From Lactobacillus sp. ESL0791 (lineage in GTDB: Bacteria; Bacillota; Bacilli; Lactobacillales; Lactobacillaceae), in the NCBI RefSeq assembly GCF_029433255.1, contig NZ_JAQTHU010000001.1:124001-188000 (forward strand): a DNA stretch of 64,000 bases, in the 5' to 3' direction. Shown in pieces: positions 24,813 through 34,299 of the stretch. The notes beneath the pieces were generated by a model. That model was not told where the DNA came from. It did no database searches and was given only the letters and a program-made list of their open reading frames with translations. A program made the translations under genes and the position numbers. The stretch's first letter is position 1. Every line of letters begins with the position of its first letter.

Positions 24813-26257
24813 CAAAAGATCAAAAAAAGTATATATATTTGTGCATAGCCGCTTTAATTATTTTGGTGTCTTGGTTTATTCCGACGCCTACGGGATTAAA
24901 TCGAGCTGGTATGCAAGTTATTGGTATTTTTATTGGTGTTCTACTTTTGTGGGTTACTACAGGAATAGACTGGCCAAGTTTATTGTGTGTTGCTGCCTTG
25001 GGATTTATACCTGAAATTGGCTTTGATAATGTTTTAAAAAATTCATTTGGGAATAGTACTTTTGCCTTTTTACTTTTTACATTTATGTGTACGTATGCTT
25101 TAAGTCAAACTAACTTTATTAAAAGAATTGCTATTACATTTGTAACTAGCAAGATTTCGCAAAAAGGGCCGTGGCATTTAATTATTGCGTTTTTGTTAGC
25201 AGATTTGATTATTGGTTTAATTATGTCGCCAACAGTTTTATTTTTCATTATGTTACCCATTTTGGAAGAAATATATATAGTATTAGGATTAAAGAAAGGC
25301 GAATCTTTTGCCAAAGTATTAATGATTGGTCTTGCTATATGTACTAGCTTGTCATCAGGTATGACACCTATTGCACATGTTTTTCCTGTTTTAGCTATGG
25401 GAGTCTTTCAATCTATAACTCACCAAGAAATTAGTTATGCACAATATATGGGATTCGCAATTCCAACGGGATTAATTATCTTTATTTTGACTATGCTGAT
25501 TTTTAAATTTATTTTAAATCCTGATCTTACTCAATTTAAAGCAATGAACAAACAAGATTTTTCTAATCTTGGAATTAAAAAAGCTGATAAAAGAGAAAAA
25601 ACAACTGTTATAATTTTCATTGCAGTTGTACTTTTATGGGTTCTTCCAGGACTGATTAGTAATTTGTTGCCTAATATAGCACTTGCAATTAGTAAGTATG
25701 GCACAGTAATGCCTCCTTTAATCGGTGTAATTATTATGGCTATAGTCAAAATTGATCATAAACCATTAATTAATATTAATGAAGCAATGGTTAAAGGAGT
25801 AAGTTGGCCGGCTCTAATTATGGCTTCAGCAACTTTATCTTTGGGTGCAGCTATGACTGATAAAAATGTAGGACTGACAAAATTCCTGACCTCAGCTATT
25901 GCACCGATTACTAAGGGATTATCACCAGTTTTATTAATCTTGCTGTTTATTTCATGGGCAGCGCTTGAATCTAGTTTATCTTCACATATGGTTACTGAAC
26001 AATTGGTAGCTTCAATTGCTGTTCCAGTAGCTTTAGCTTCTGGAAGTCTTAGTGCAGCTGCCATTACAGCTACAATTGGCTTAATTGCAGCAACAGGTTC
26101 AGCTGCGCCATCATCAATGCCTTATGTTGCAATAGCTGGTGCTTCAGGATGGACAGATGCTAAAGAAATGATGAAGTATGGTTTTATTTTTATGATTATG
26201 GCAATTGTTGTTATTTCTGTCATTGGCTACCCGTTAGCTGCATTTTTGATGAGATAA
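24809..26257 (+). CDS. DASS/SLC13-type anion transporter
   Basis: A 482-residue membrane protein of the divalent-anion:sodium symporter family (CitT/SdcS-like). It has about 12 hydrophobic segments and paired SNT-like loops: SSGMTPIAHVFPVLAMG in the first half and ATGSAAPSSMPYVAIAGASG in the second. It overlaps the FAD enzyme gene by 4 bases, suggesting tight coupling. Substrates in the family are di- and tricarboxylates. Confidence 0.87.
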   Translation: MTKDQKKYIYLCIAALIILVSWFIPTPTGLNRAGMQVIGIFIGVLLLWVTTGIDWPSLLCVAALGFIPEIGFDNVLKNSFGNSTFAFLLFTFMCTYALSQTNFIKRIAITFVTSKISQKGPWHLIIAFLLADLIIGLIMSPTVLFFIMLPILEEIYIVLGLKKGESFAKVLMIGLAICTSLSSGMTPIAHVFPVLAMGVFQSITHQEISYAQYMGFAIPTGLIIFILTMLIFKFILNPDLTQFKAMNKQDFSNLGIKKADKREKTTVIIFIAVVLLWVLPGLISNLLPNIALAISKYGTVMPPLIGVIIMAIVKIDHKPLININEAMVKGVSWPALIMASATLSLGAAMTDKNVGLTKFLTSAIAPITKGLSPVLLILLFISWAALESSLSSHMVTEQLVASIAVPVALASGSLSAAAITATIGLIAATGSAAPSSMPYVAIAGASGWTDAKEMMKYGFIFMIMAIVVISVIGYPLAAFLMR

Positions 26258-26326
26258 GATTAAGCCGTTATTAAAATGATCTAAATTTCATAATTTAGAA
26301 ATAGATTATTAAATTATTAACTTAGG

Positions 26327-26364
26327 ACTAGTTTCCGATATTCTGTCGGTACTAGTTTTTTTAT
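26327..26364 (+). terminator. Terminator after the DASS transporter gene
   Basis: ACTAGT-TTCCGA pairs with TCGG-TACTAGT, followed by TTTTTTTATTT. Confidence 0.8.
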
Positions 26365-26488
26365 TTAATTTTAGCAATCTTACGCAGATTAAATATGAAA
26401 AAAGGCCTAATAATGTTATGATCAATGTATGTATTTTTAAAAAATTAATATTGCTTTGAACTGGTGTAGTTAACGGGATGCTAAATCG

Positions 26489-26529
26489 TACCTGCTAAAG
26501 TTGCAGACAGTTTTTCAATAATGCAGGTA
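26489..26529 (+). promoter_or_regulatory. Leader hairpin before the VanZ gene
   Basis: TACCTGC pairs with GCAGGTA across a 27-base loop that contains TTGCAGACAG. The SD AAGGG follows at once. The conserved look of this leader suggests regulation, but it fits no riboswitch class I know. Confidence 0.35.
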
Positions 26530-26542
26530 AGGGTTAAATAAC

Positions 26543-27142
26543 ATGATTTTAATTTCTGGGAAATGGTATGTTGCTCCGACTGAGCTTAACGGAACAATTA
26601 TGCTTCCAGTGTTTCTAGTAGTCTTTCTTATCATAATGATCAAGCAATATCGAAAGCAGCAGCATTTTAGCCTGAAGCGCATCCTATTGCTTATTCTTTT
26701 TTTACTTTATCTGTGGCTGCTGTTAGATATCACACTATTTCCAATTCTATTATTTCCGCCCAATTCAGGACCATTTAAGTTGGGTTTAGGACGGCAGTTT
26801 TTTATCAATTTAATATTTTATGTTTTTCCAATGTACAGACCCCGGCAACTAATCGGTAATCTTATTCTACTGGCCCCACTATCGTTTTTTGCAGCTATTT
26901 TTAAGACAAGGTACAGAAAGTTTGGCAATAATCTTCGATTAATGTTTTTAAGTTCGCTCTTAATCGAAAGTCTGCAGCTGATTTTTAATATTTTTTATCT
27001 GGGAAACAGAATTTTTGATGTAAATGATATCTTGCTGAACACTTTAGGATCGATTCTAGGCTTTCTTTTCTTCAAGCTTTTGAATTTGCTTTCCGGCATC
27101 AAGAAAACGAGCACAAGTAGCAAGGGCAAGGATCGGCCTTGA
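26543..27142 (+). CDS. VanZ-like membrane protein
   Basis: The 199-residue protein has about five membrane helices and the VanZ-family core: an acidic segment at the end of helix 2 (LWLLLDITLFP), NLILLAPLSFF, ESLQLIF and FDVNDILLNTLGSILGF. VanZ homologues affect glycopeptide or lipoglycopeptide tolerance in some species, but the molecular role is unknown. SD AAGGG is 9 bases from ATG. Confidence 0.85.
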   Translation: MILISGKWYVAPTELNGTIMLPVFLVVFLIIMIKQYRKQQHFSLKRILLLILFLLYLWLLLDITLFPILLFPPNSGPFKLGLGRQFFINLIFYVFPMYRPRQLIGNLILLAPLSFFAAIFKTRYRKFGNNLRLMFLSSLLIESLQLIFNIFYLGNRIFDVNDILLNTLGSILGFLFFKLLNLLSGIKKTSTSSKGKDRP

Positions 27143-27189
27143 TTCATAAGGCTTTGCGTGGTAAACTAAATAAGATTTTCGAAAATCTT
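27139..27189 (+). promoter_or_regulatory. Promoter and 18-bp palindrome before the small basic protein gene
   Basis: TTGATT and TAAACT are 17 bases apart. Five bases after the -10, the perfect palindrome AAGATTTTC-GAAAATCTT (27172-27189) lies at the expected transcript start, where a repressor could bind. Confidence 0.5.
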
Positions 27190-27207
27190 GAAAGGAAGTA
27201 TAGTACT

Positions 27208-27348
27208 ATGCGTAAAGGTGAAAACTACAACACTGGTTGTGAGCCAAACCAAAGACCTAAGAACAAGAAAAATGGTAAGAGACGTGTTGCCCATGTAGCA
27301 GCAGTTGTTGCTTTCTTGAATAAGGCCAAGGCAGACGAAAACAAATAG
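27208..27348 (+). CDS. Small basic hypothetical protein (46 residues)
   Basis: The protein starts MRKGENYNTGCEPNQRPKNK and is strongly basic in the middle (KNKKNGKRRVAHVAAVV), with one cysteine. I do not recognise a family with known function. ATG 27208 has SD GGAAG 9 bases upstream; the longer frame from 27139 overlaps the promoter and lacks an SD. It has its own promoter and terminator, so it is probably expressed alone. Confidence 0.65.
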   Translation: MRKGENYNTGCEPNQRPKNKKNGKRRVAHVAAVVAFLNKAKADENK

Positions 27349-27369
27349 TCTGTTTCTAATAAAATTAAA

Positions 27370-27402
27370 GGGTAGATTGTCAAGGCGATCTGCCTTTTTT
27401 TC
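27370..27402 (+). terminator. Terminator of the small basic protein gene
   Basis: GGGTAGATTG pairs with CGATCTGCC (with G-T pairs) before a TTTTTTT run. Confidence 0.75.
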
Positions 27403-27457
27403 TTGCTCTGATTTGAGTAAAATTAAAGTAACAATTAGTGAATCAAAGGAGATAAAA

Positions 27458-28375
27458 GTGAAATTTCAGTGCAGCAGTTGCGGTTTACGCATGAATTCTC
27501 TACATTTTAAACAAGAGGGGTTAATGAATCCTAAGCTGACCAGCATTTGTGACCTGTGCCAGCAGCGCGGTGAACAAGCAGAAAATTTTGCCAATATTGC
27601 GGTCAATATCTTTGCGCAGAGCCTGCTCTATACTTTTGTTGGACAAAAAAATGGTGCTGATAACACTACTTTTTTAATTAAAAATAAAGATGCGCGCAAA
27701 CGCTATGAGGCTTTTATCCAAGATTATGATGGCAATGAATTGGCCCAAGCGCAACTGAACCGCCAAGATTTTAATGAAGCTGTAATTGCCAGTGAAACAG
27801 GCAAAATTGCTTTTGTTCCTAAACTAGAGCTAACTTTTGCTGAAAACCTGGAAAACATGGGCTTGAATGTCGATTTTCAATTAAATGAGGTTGACTACAT
27901 TGATCGTGAACGCATCCGTGCTAAATACCAATATCGCTGCCAGTATTGCGGCCGCCGTGGTCGCAGTGTTGATCATAAAGATCCGGTGTCACTTTCGCAC
28001 AATAATGATTTCGATAACTTGATTTTATCTTGTAAAGAATGTAACCGAATCAAGTCCAACATGCCCTTTGCTTTATTCATGAAGTTAAACAAGCAAATTC
28101 CAGAGGTTAATCACAAACTGGTTAAGTACGAAAATGCATTGGCAACTTTGAAAGGTGAGTTTGAACAGAAAAGACGGGAACTAGCGGCTAAAGCGCACTT
28201 AAAGGGCATCGTCAATGATCCGGAATTAAACCAAATGCGCAAACAGAATAAGAAGCTGCAGGATGCAATTGATAGCTTGCAGAGTGATTATGATGAATTG
28301 CGTTCCTTGCGTGAAAATTATTTTAATACTGGCTGGAAGCTGACGCAGGAAAAGCAAAAAGGAGATATCATTTAG
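27458..28375 (+). CDS. HNH endonuclease domain protein
   Basis: This 305-residue protein has an N-terminal pair of cysteine motifs (CSSC and CDLC, residues ~4-42), which may bind zinc. A classical HNH domain spans residues ~165-205: CQYCGRR, SVDHKDPVS, NLILSCKECNRIKSN. The C-terminal third is a long coiled coil (residues ~230-290). I choose GTG 27458 because AAAGGAG lies 6 bases upstream; the frame upstream runs through the preceding terminator. The target is unknown. The last 97 bases are repeated at 30471-30567. Confidence 0.85.
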   Translation: MKFQCSSCGLRMNSLHFKQEGLMNPKLTSICDLCQQRGEQAENFANIAVNIFAQSLLYTFVGQKNGADNTTFLIKNKDARKRYEAFIQDYDGNELAQAQLNRQDFNEAVIASETGKIAFVPKLELTFAENLENMGLNVDFQLNEVDYIDRERIRAKYQYRCQYCGRRGRSVDHKDPVSLSHNNDFDNLILSCKECNRIKSNMPFALFMKLNKQIPEVNHKLVKYENALATLKGEFEQKRRELAAKAHLKGIVNDPELNQMRKQNKKLQDAIDSLQSDYDELRSLRENYFNTGWKLTQEKQKGDII

Positions 28376-28430
28376 TTTTTAAAATCAGGATATTGCATAT
28401 AATGATAGTAAGTAAAAAGAGGCAATAACG

Positions 28431-30263
28431 ATGAAAAAAATAAATCAGAATTTCAAATTTCAATTAAAAGTAGGCCTTGTACTAGTCATTTTGGGGTCAG
28501 CAATGTTAGCGGTTAACAACCAAGCGGTCACGGCGGCTTCTGCTGATGCTCCGGCGGCAAGTGACAATACTTTTCCTGCCTTGTGGACAGGCAGTGACGG
28601 TGATTGCAGCTGGAGTTATGACATTTTGACCAGAACTTTAACAATCAGCAGTGGCCCGAAGGGCCAGCAATTAAGCTCAACGCCGCTGGCGCGGTTGATT
28701 CCTTTCAGAAATGTTGAGCACATAAATTTTGCAACACCGGTAACATTAGCCATTAATTCCGGTGGTAAATTTAGCGATTTTGAGAGCCTGAAAACAATTA
28801 CGGGTTTTGATAAAGTTAATTCTGCTAAGGTCGTCAATATGACTGGCCTATTTTCTGAAAATCCTGCTTTAACAAGTCTAGATCTAAGCAGCCTTGATAC
28901 CGGTAATGTTGTTAACATGTCCAGCATGTTTTCTGGTGATAAGAATTTGACCGATTTGAATTTGCATAATTTTAACACCAGTAAAGTAACCAACATGTCC
29001 CAGATGTTTGAATCAAGCGGCATGACGAGCCTCGATCTGAGTCATTTTGATACTAATAGGGTGACCAACATGTCTCGAATGTTTGAATCAAGCAACATGA
29101 CGAGCCTCGATTTGGGTCACTTTGATACCAGCAACGTAACCGATATGAACAATATGTTTTCTGGTGTTGCGGCTAAAACGCTAGATTTACACAATTTTGA
29201 TACCAGTCATGTTACCAATATGAATGGGATGTTCTGGAATGCTAAGAAACTAGAGGGCAAGTTAGATCTGAGTCATTTTGACACGAAAAATGTGACGGAT
29301 ATGAAATACATGTTTTACGGAGCTAGTGCTAGTGCGTTAGATTTAAGCAGCTTTAATACCAGTAAAGTAACTAACATGTCTGACATGTTTTCTACTAGTA
29401 AAGTGAAGTCACTTGATTTTACTAATTTGGATACTAGCCATGTCACTGATATGCATAGTATGTTTGAAGGGGCCGCATTAGAGCAGCTTGATTTGAGTAA
29501 GCTGAATACCAGTCACGTGACCACAATGGCGCGCATGTTCACTAATTTTGCTCATTTAAATAATCTTGATCTTTCAAAGCTAGATACTAGTCATGTTACC
29601 GACATGAGCGGCATGTTTTCGTGGAATGATCAACTAACCGGTTTGAATTTAAGTCATTTTAATACGGAAAACGTCACGAATATGGGTGATATGTTCGAAT
29701 TTGATTCCAAGCTGACTAGTTTAGATTTACATAATTTTGATACCAGTCATGTGACTTATATGCGACAGATGTTTGACGGTGATACTAAACTGAAAAAAAT
29801 AAATTTGCAGGGCTGGAACACCAAAAATGTCACTAGCACAGTTGAAATGTTTAGAAATTGCAATAATTTGACGAATCTGGACTTAAGCAAAATTTATTTG
29901 CCTAGAGTTACAGATACGATGAATATGTTTCAGTATGATTATCAATTAACTAGGATTGATTTGAGCCATTTTAATAAAAATAATAATAGTATATTAGCAC
30001 AAGCCGGCAGTCCTAAACGTTTTAGTGTGAAGCTCGGCAATTATCCGCTGAATAAATATTCATTTATCGGGTATGGCTACAAGCACATTCAGGCAGTCGG
30101 CAAGGGAACAATCAACCACCCTAAGGGTAAAAAATATACAGTTAAACAGCTGTTACACCTTTACCGTAAGAATAATAAGAAACGGCCAGTGGCAACTTAT
30201 GTGATGACTGACGGGCCAAAGCATTTGCCGCCGAAATCGCAATCAGTGGCCAGCGCGAGTTAG
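28431..30263 (+). CDS. BspA-like surface protein with DUF285 repeats, copy 1
   Basis: The 610-residue protein has a signal peptide (cleavage probably after AVTAA), an entry domain (WTGSDGDCSWSYDI), and about 17 repeats of ~23 residues of the BspA/DUF285 type, consensus LDLSxFDTSxVTNMSxMF. The last ~100 residues form a conserved tail (YKHIQAVGKGTI, KKYTVKQLLHLYR). No LPXTG motif is present, so attachment must be non-covalent or through the tail. Such proteins are adhesin-like. A paralogue lies 370 bases downstream. Confidence 0.9.
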   Translation: MKKINQNFKFQLKVGLVLVILGSAMLAVNNQAVTAASADAPAASDNTFPALWTGSDGDCSWSYDILTRTLTISSGPKGQQLSSTPLARLIPFRNVEHINFATPVTLAINSGGKFSDFESLKTITGFDKVNSAKVVNMTGLFSENPALTSLDLSSLDTGNVVNMSSMFSGDKNLTDLNLHNFNTSKVTNMSQMFESSGMTSLDLSHFDTNRVTNMSRMFESSNMTSLDLGHFDTSNVTDMNNMFSGVAAKTLDLHNFDTSHVTNMNGMFWNAKKLEGKLDLSHFDTKNVTDMKYMFYGASASALDLSSFNTSKVTNMSDMFSTSKVKSLDFTNLDTSHVTDMHSMFEGAALEQLDLSKLNTSHVTTMARMFTNFAHLNNLDLSKLDTSHVTDMSGMFSWNDQLTGLNLSHFNTENVTNMGDMFEFDSKLTSLDLHNFDTSHVTYMRQMFDGDTKLKKINLQGWNTKNVTSTVEMFRNCNNLTNLDLSKIYLPRVTDTMNMFQYDYQLTRIDLSHFNKNNNSILAQAGSPKRFSVKLGNYPLNKYSFIGYGYKHIQAVGKGTINHPKGKKYTVKQLLHLYRKNNKKRPVATYVMTDGPKHLPPKSQSVASAS

Positions 30264-30286
30264 TTAGAAAAATAGGCTGTATAATT

Positions 30287-30326
30287 TATCCTGTTGATGA
30301 GTATCTTATTAACAGGATATTTTTTG
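30287..30326 (+). terminator. Terminator of BspA-like copy 1
   Basis: TATCCTGTT pairs with AACAGGATA, followed by TTTTTTG. Confidence 0.8.
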
Positions 30327-30470
30327 CTTAAAGGGTAAAAAAGAGGACAGTTAAAACTGTCTTCCCTAATATTCGTTAATCCACCACAATCTCTGAAAGA
30401 AATTGCTCAGGCTAATTTAGTAACACCTTGCAAGCACATGACGAGCAAGAGATGATGAGATTGTTAGATT

Positions 30471-30567
30471 GCAGAGTGATTATGATAAATTGCGCGCCTT
30501 GCGTGAAAATTATTTTAATACTGGCTGGAAGTTAGATCAACAACAAAAGAAAGTTGATATTATTTAA
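30471..30567 (+). pseudogene. Duplicated 3' end of the HNH gene
   Basis: This segment repeats the last ~97 bases of the HNH gene (28279-28375), with the reading frame kept up to a stop (LRENYFNTGWKLDQ...). It lies before BspA copy 2 just as the intact HNH gene lies before copy 1. The remainder of the gap 30264-30634 holds a weak hairpin near 30340-30355 and nothing else I recognise. Confidence 0.85.
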
Positions 30568-30634
30568 TGAAGTTTAACCTGTTAGCTGAGAAAATATTTA
30601 TAATTATTATATATAGGTAAAAGAGGCGGTAATA

Positions 30635-32542
30635 ATGAAATTGAATAATTTAAAAACTAAAAAATTGGGTATAAGTTTAATAGCTTGTTTGGGCTTACTG
30701 TGTTTAAAGGGTAGTTCGCATGTATATGCAGCTAATACTGTTCCAGAACCAGCAAATTCATGGGCTTGGGATAATGCAATGTGGACAGGTGCGGACGGTG
30801 ATTGCACTTGGAGCTATGATGTTTTGTCTAAAACCTTAACAATTAGTGGTCAAACTGGTGCGCAGCTCTCAAGTACACCCGTCAACAAAGAATTGCCATG
30901 GGCCAGTGATATTAGGCATCTTGTATTTACTACTCCGGTTACGCTGGCTGCAAATTCAGCCCGAAAATTTAGTGGTTTTAGTAATTTGGTTGATATTAAA
31001 GGGTTAGATAAAGTTGATACGAGTAACGTCACTAATATGAGTTATCTTTTTGTTGATGCTGAAAAATTGGCACAGTTAGATACTAGTCATTTTGACACGG
31101 CCAAGGTTACTGATATGAGGGGATTATTTGCTTTAAAGTCACTGAAACAGGTAGATTTAAGTAATTTTAATACGAGTAACGTTACTAATATGGCCGGTAT
31201 GTTTGGTGGTGCAGAAAGCTTAACTAACTTGGATTTGAAAAATTTAGATACACACAACGTAACTGATATGTCAGCAATGTTTGATGGCCTAACGCACGTA
31301 TCTAGCTTAGACTTGAGCAACTTTGTTACAAGTCATGTAACGAATATGTCAGCAATGTTTGATAATACAAATCTTGCTAGTTTAGATTTGAGTCATTTTG
31401 ATACGGGCAATGTTATCAATATGCAAAACATGTTTACAGGTGCTGGTGTTAACGGTGCTAAATTAGATTTGACTAATTTTGATGCAAATAAGGTAACTAA
31501 TATGCGAGCAATGTTTGCTGGCACCAAATATGCAGAGGTAAAGTTGAATCATTTTGCCTCTAGTCACGTGACAGATATGTCAGACTTATTTGGTGATGCA
31601 CAAATTGCACAAATTGACTTATCCCAATTAGATACAAGTCATGTGACTAATATGTCAGACATGTTTAGTGGATTTAATAATTTAGATAAGTTAGATTTAA
31701 GTAAATTGGACACACAAAATGTAACAAATATGGAAGGAATATTTTCTAGAAATAAAAAATTAACCAAGTTTGATTTGTCAGGTTTTAAGACTCCAAAAGT
31801 TACCAATATGAGCTATATGTTTGAAATGGATCCTGAATTGGTAGAGCTTAATGTAAGCAAGTTAAATACTAAAGCAGTTAAGGACATGCATTATATGTTT
31901 GAAGCTGATCCCAAATTGGTAAAGCTTAACTTAAAAAACTGGAATACACAAAGTGTAACTAACATGTGGGCAATGTTTAAAGGTGATATTAATTTAACCA
32001 GCTTAGATTTAAGCGGTTTCGACATGAGCAATGTCACTTTGTTAAATAATATGTTTGATCATGATACTAATTTGAAGGAACTAAATCTTGCTGGTTGGAA
32101 TACTAAAAAAGTGGTGAATGCTAGTTGCATGTTTCGTAATTGTTCAAAACTTGTTAATTTGAATTTAAGTCAGTTAAGGTTGCCCAAAGTTAAAGATACA
32201 ACAATGATGTTTAAGCATACTCCTAACCTTAGCGGGGTGGATTTAAGTCATTTTAATATCCACAACAGTTCTATCTTTGATAATGCTGGTAATTTTAACG
32301 GATTTGCGGTTAAACTGGGACATTATATCTTACGCAAGAGCTGTGGAATCGGGCAAGGCTATAAACACATTCAGGCAATAGGTAAGGGCACGATTAGACA
32401 TCCTCAAGGCAAAAAGTATACAGCTAAGCAACTGCTTAAACTTTATAGGCATTCAGCTAAAAAGAGTCCTAAGGAAGTTTATGTAATGTATAATGGCAAG
32501 AAGCCACAATTTGCTAAAGAAGCTAAATTTACTTTTAAGTAG
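30635..32542 (+). CDS. BspA-like surface protein with DUF285 repeats, copy 2
   Basis: The 635-residue protein parallels copy 1: signal peptide ending near VYAA, WTGADGDCTWSYDV entry segment, about 18 DUF285 repeats (LDLSNFxTSHVTNMSAMFD) and the same tail (GYKHIQAIGKGTI, KKYTAKQLLKLYR). No sortase motif is present. Codon use is more AT-rich than in copy 1. SD AAGAGGCGG stands 6 bases before ATG. Confidence 0.9.
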   Translation: MKLNNLKTKKLGISLIACLGLLCLKGSSHVYAANTVPEPANSWAWDNAMWTGADGDCTWSYDVLSKTLTISGQTGAQLSSTPVNKELPWASDIRHLVFTTPVTLAANSARKFSGFSNLVDIKGLDKVDTSNVTNMSYLFVDAEKLAQLDTSHFDTAKVTDMRGLFALKSLKQVDLSNFNTSNVTNMAGMFGGAESLTNLDLKNLDTHNVTDMSAMFDGLTHVSSLDLSNFVTSHVTNMSAMFDNTNLASLDLSHFDTGNVINMQNMFTGAGVNGAKLDLTNFDANKVTNMRAMFAGTKYAEVKLNHFASSHVTDMSDLFGDAQIAQIDLSQLDTSHVTNMSDMFSGFNNLDKLDLSKLDTQNVTNMEGIFSRNKKLTKFDLSGFKTPKVTNMSYMFEMDPELVELNVSKLNTKAVKDMHYMFEADPKLVKLNLKNWNTQSVTNMWAMFKGDINLTSLDLSGFDMSNVTLLNNMFDHDTNLKELNLAGWNTKKVVNASCMFRNCSKLVNLNLSQLRLPKVKDTTMMFKHTPNLSGVDLSHFNIHNSSIFDNAGNFNGFAVKLGHYILRKSCGIGQGYKHIQAIGKGTIRHPQGKKYTAKQLLKLYRHSAKKSPKEVYVMYNGKKPQFAKEAKFTFK

Positions 32543-32543
32543 C

Positions 32544-32578
32544 AAAAGAGCAGCTCATGATTGAGTTGCTCTTTTGTT
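32544..32578. terminator. Bidirectional terminator
   Basis: AAAAGAGCAGCTCA pairs with TGAGTTGCTCTTTT between two convergent surface-protein genes. Confidence 0.85.
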
Positions 32579-32581
32579 GTT

Positions 32582-34087
32582 TTAGCTCCAAGGTTCAAAA
32601 TCAAGGGTACTGAGCTGCTTTTCAGTTAATTTTAGTAGCCAAACTGCTTCATTTACCTGATTTATGGTTGCAGTTTTATCTCTGATTATTGTTGCGGCAT
32701 TAATGATCGCATTATGATAATTTTGCTCAAGTGAAGCTAAACTTGATCCTGCACCAGCAATGTTTTGACTTTTAGCAAAAAGATCTTTTAGTTCTTTTTT
32801 GTCAGCTGCTGTCGCTACCTTTTGATCTGTTTGTGCATTTTGGATAGTATTAAGTGGGTCTAATTTAATACCGCGGTCGTATTTAACGTCACTAGCTTTA
32901 ATGAAACTGTTTGAAAAAATATCTTGGTCGATTTTATCACTTTTGTTAATACCGTTAGTGGTTGCTGGTTCAGTTTTATCAATAATTTGCTCCTCATCTG
33001 AATCATATAAATAGTGGTAAAATAGTTCAGCTTTGTTTTCATTGGGCAAGTAGATATAGAAGAGTCCATCAACTGTAATATTGTCGTTTTCTTTAGTACC
33101 CTTAATGCTATAATTACTTGCTTTGCCATTAACGTCATAGAGTTGAATATTAGTATTCGGTTGAGCTTTGACATGAGTGTAAGACAGCTTATCATAATCA
33201 CTTATAGGCAGCTGCTTTCTTGGGGTAATTAGATATTCCTCAATGTATTCGTCAGGATAATCATGAAGACGAAAAATATAATCATAAAAATCTTCTGACC
33301 AAGGTATAACGGCAAGGTCAATTTTGATTTTTTGTCCTTTCTTGAGTTTATGCTTGGTTATACCATTAGAAATATCTTGTGTGAACGCAGTTTTGTTAAC
33401 AATTGCATAAGTAACACCATTGTAGCGGGCAATTTCACCATTAATATTGCCAACGTTGTAAGCATTGATATAACGATTGTGCCCTAAGGAATAGAAATTT
33501 TTACCTTTAATCTTATGGGTTGGCAAATATGCCTGTTTATTTTTCTTTGTATAGTAAAAATATTTGGGCAAACGACTGGTGTATTTAACTTTGCCAGTGT
33601 ACTTGATAATGGTATTTTTAGTCAGAACGGTATTGGTTTTCTTACCATTTTTTTGGTAAACACGTGCTGCATGGTCGAGCACTAGTTTGCCTTTTTTGCT
33701 GTTTCTACCATTGACTTGACTGACATATGCGGCATTTATATAAGCGCCGTTTCCTAAATAATAATATTTTTGTCCGTTAATCGTAGCAATCTTTGTCCAA
33801 GAATAAGTCCAATCATCAAGGTCAGAGTTTTCAAGATAAAGATAGCCATTAGTGTCAACTTGAGCGATAGATTCAAGTTTTGAGGGAGTGTATACAGCTG
33901 AATGCTTTTTTTCTTTTATCTTATGACCGTGTTTGTTGTAGACATAGGCATCTTGCCACAAGCGAATTGTATTTTTTTTCTTTTTTGCTGCTTGAACTGT
34001 TTGTAGATAGTTAGTATTGGGTAAAACTAGACTGACGGAAAGTATGATTGCCGTCAGTCCAACTCCTAACTTGGTAAATAATTTCAT
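32582..34087 (-). CDS. Secreted SLAP-domain surface protein
   Basis: The 501-residue protein has a signal peptide (residues 1-34, ending QTVQAA). Three successive SLAP-like (S-layer-associated) modules of ~65 residues follow between about 40 and 250: VYNKHGHKIK, VYQKNGKKTN and a third with KIKGKNFYSLGHNRYINAYNV. Phrases like KYYYLGNGAYINAAYV are typical. The C-terminal 250 residues are of unknown type and helical at the end. SLAP modules bind the wall non-covalently. SD AGGTGTC is before ATG. Confidence 0.82.
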   Translation of the reverse strand: MKLFTKLGVGLTAIILSVSLVLPNTNYLQTVQAAKKKKNTIRLWQDAYVYNKHGHKIKEKKHSAVYTPSKLESIAQVDTNGYLYLENSDLDDWTYSWTKIATINGQKYYYLGNGAYINAAYVSQVNGRNSKKGKLVLDHAARVYQKNGKKTNTVLTKNTIIKYTGKVKYTSRLPKYFYYTKKNKQAYLPTHKIKGKNFYSLGHNRYINAYNVGNINGEIARYNGVTYAIVNKTAFTQDISNGITKHKLKKGQKIKIDLAVIPWSEDFYDYIFRLHDYPDEYIEEYLITPRKQLPISDYDKLSYTHVKAQPNTNIQLYDVNGKASNYSIKGTKENDNITVDGLFYIYLPNENKAELFYHYLYDSDEEQIIDKTEPATTNGINKSDKIDQDIFSNSFIKASDVKYDRGIKLDPLNTIQNAQTDQKVATAADKKELKDLFAKSQNIAGAGSSLASLEQNYHNAIINAATIIRDKTATINQVNEAVWLLKLTEKQLSTLDFEPWS

Positions 34088-34299
34088 TATGACACCTCAA
34101 AAAATGTTTATTCTCCAGTTAATTATAGCGCATATTTAATATGTAATTATTTATTTTAGATTATTAAAATGGTTGATACTAGGTTAATTAAGTATTTAAG
34201 CTATGTAACATGATAATTACGTTACTTTTGCAGCATTTTTAACTTTCTTTCTTTTTGCATACAAGTTAGATACATTAAATTTTTAGAAAAAAGCCAGTT

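Noticed and set aside
22538..26257. LysR-FAD-transporter genes as part of the lanthipeptide cluster (tailoring oxidoreductase)
   Set aside because: They have their own divergent promoter and operator, and the FAD enzyme pairs by overlap with an organic-acid transporter, not with the peptide genes.
28616..29023. Minus-strand frame in the BspA-like gene
   Set aside because: It arises from the periodic repeat codons on the other strand.
28860..32230. Regularly spaced repeats, considered as a CRISPR array
   Set aside because: The ~69-base period is the DUF285 coding repeat; repeats are not identical and there are no unique spacers.
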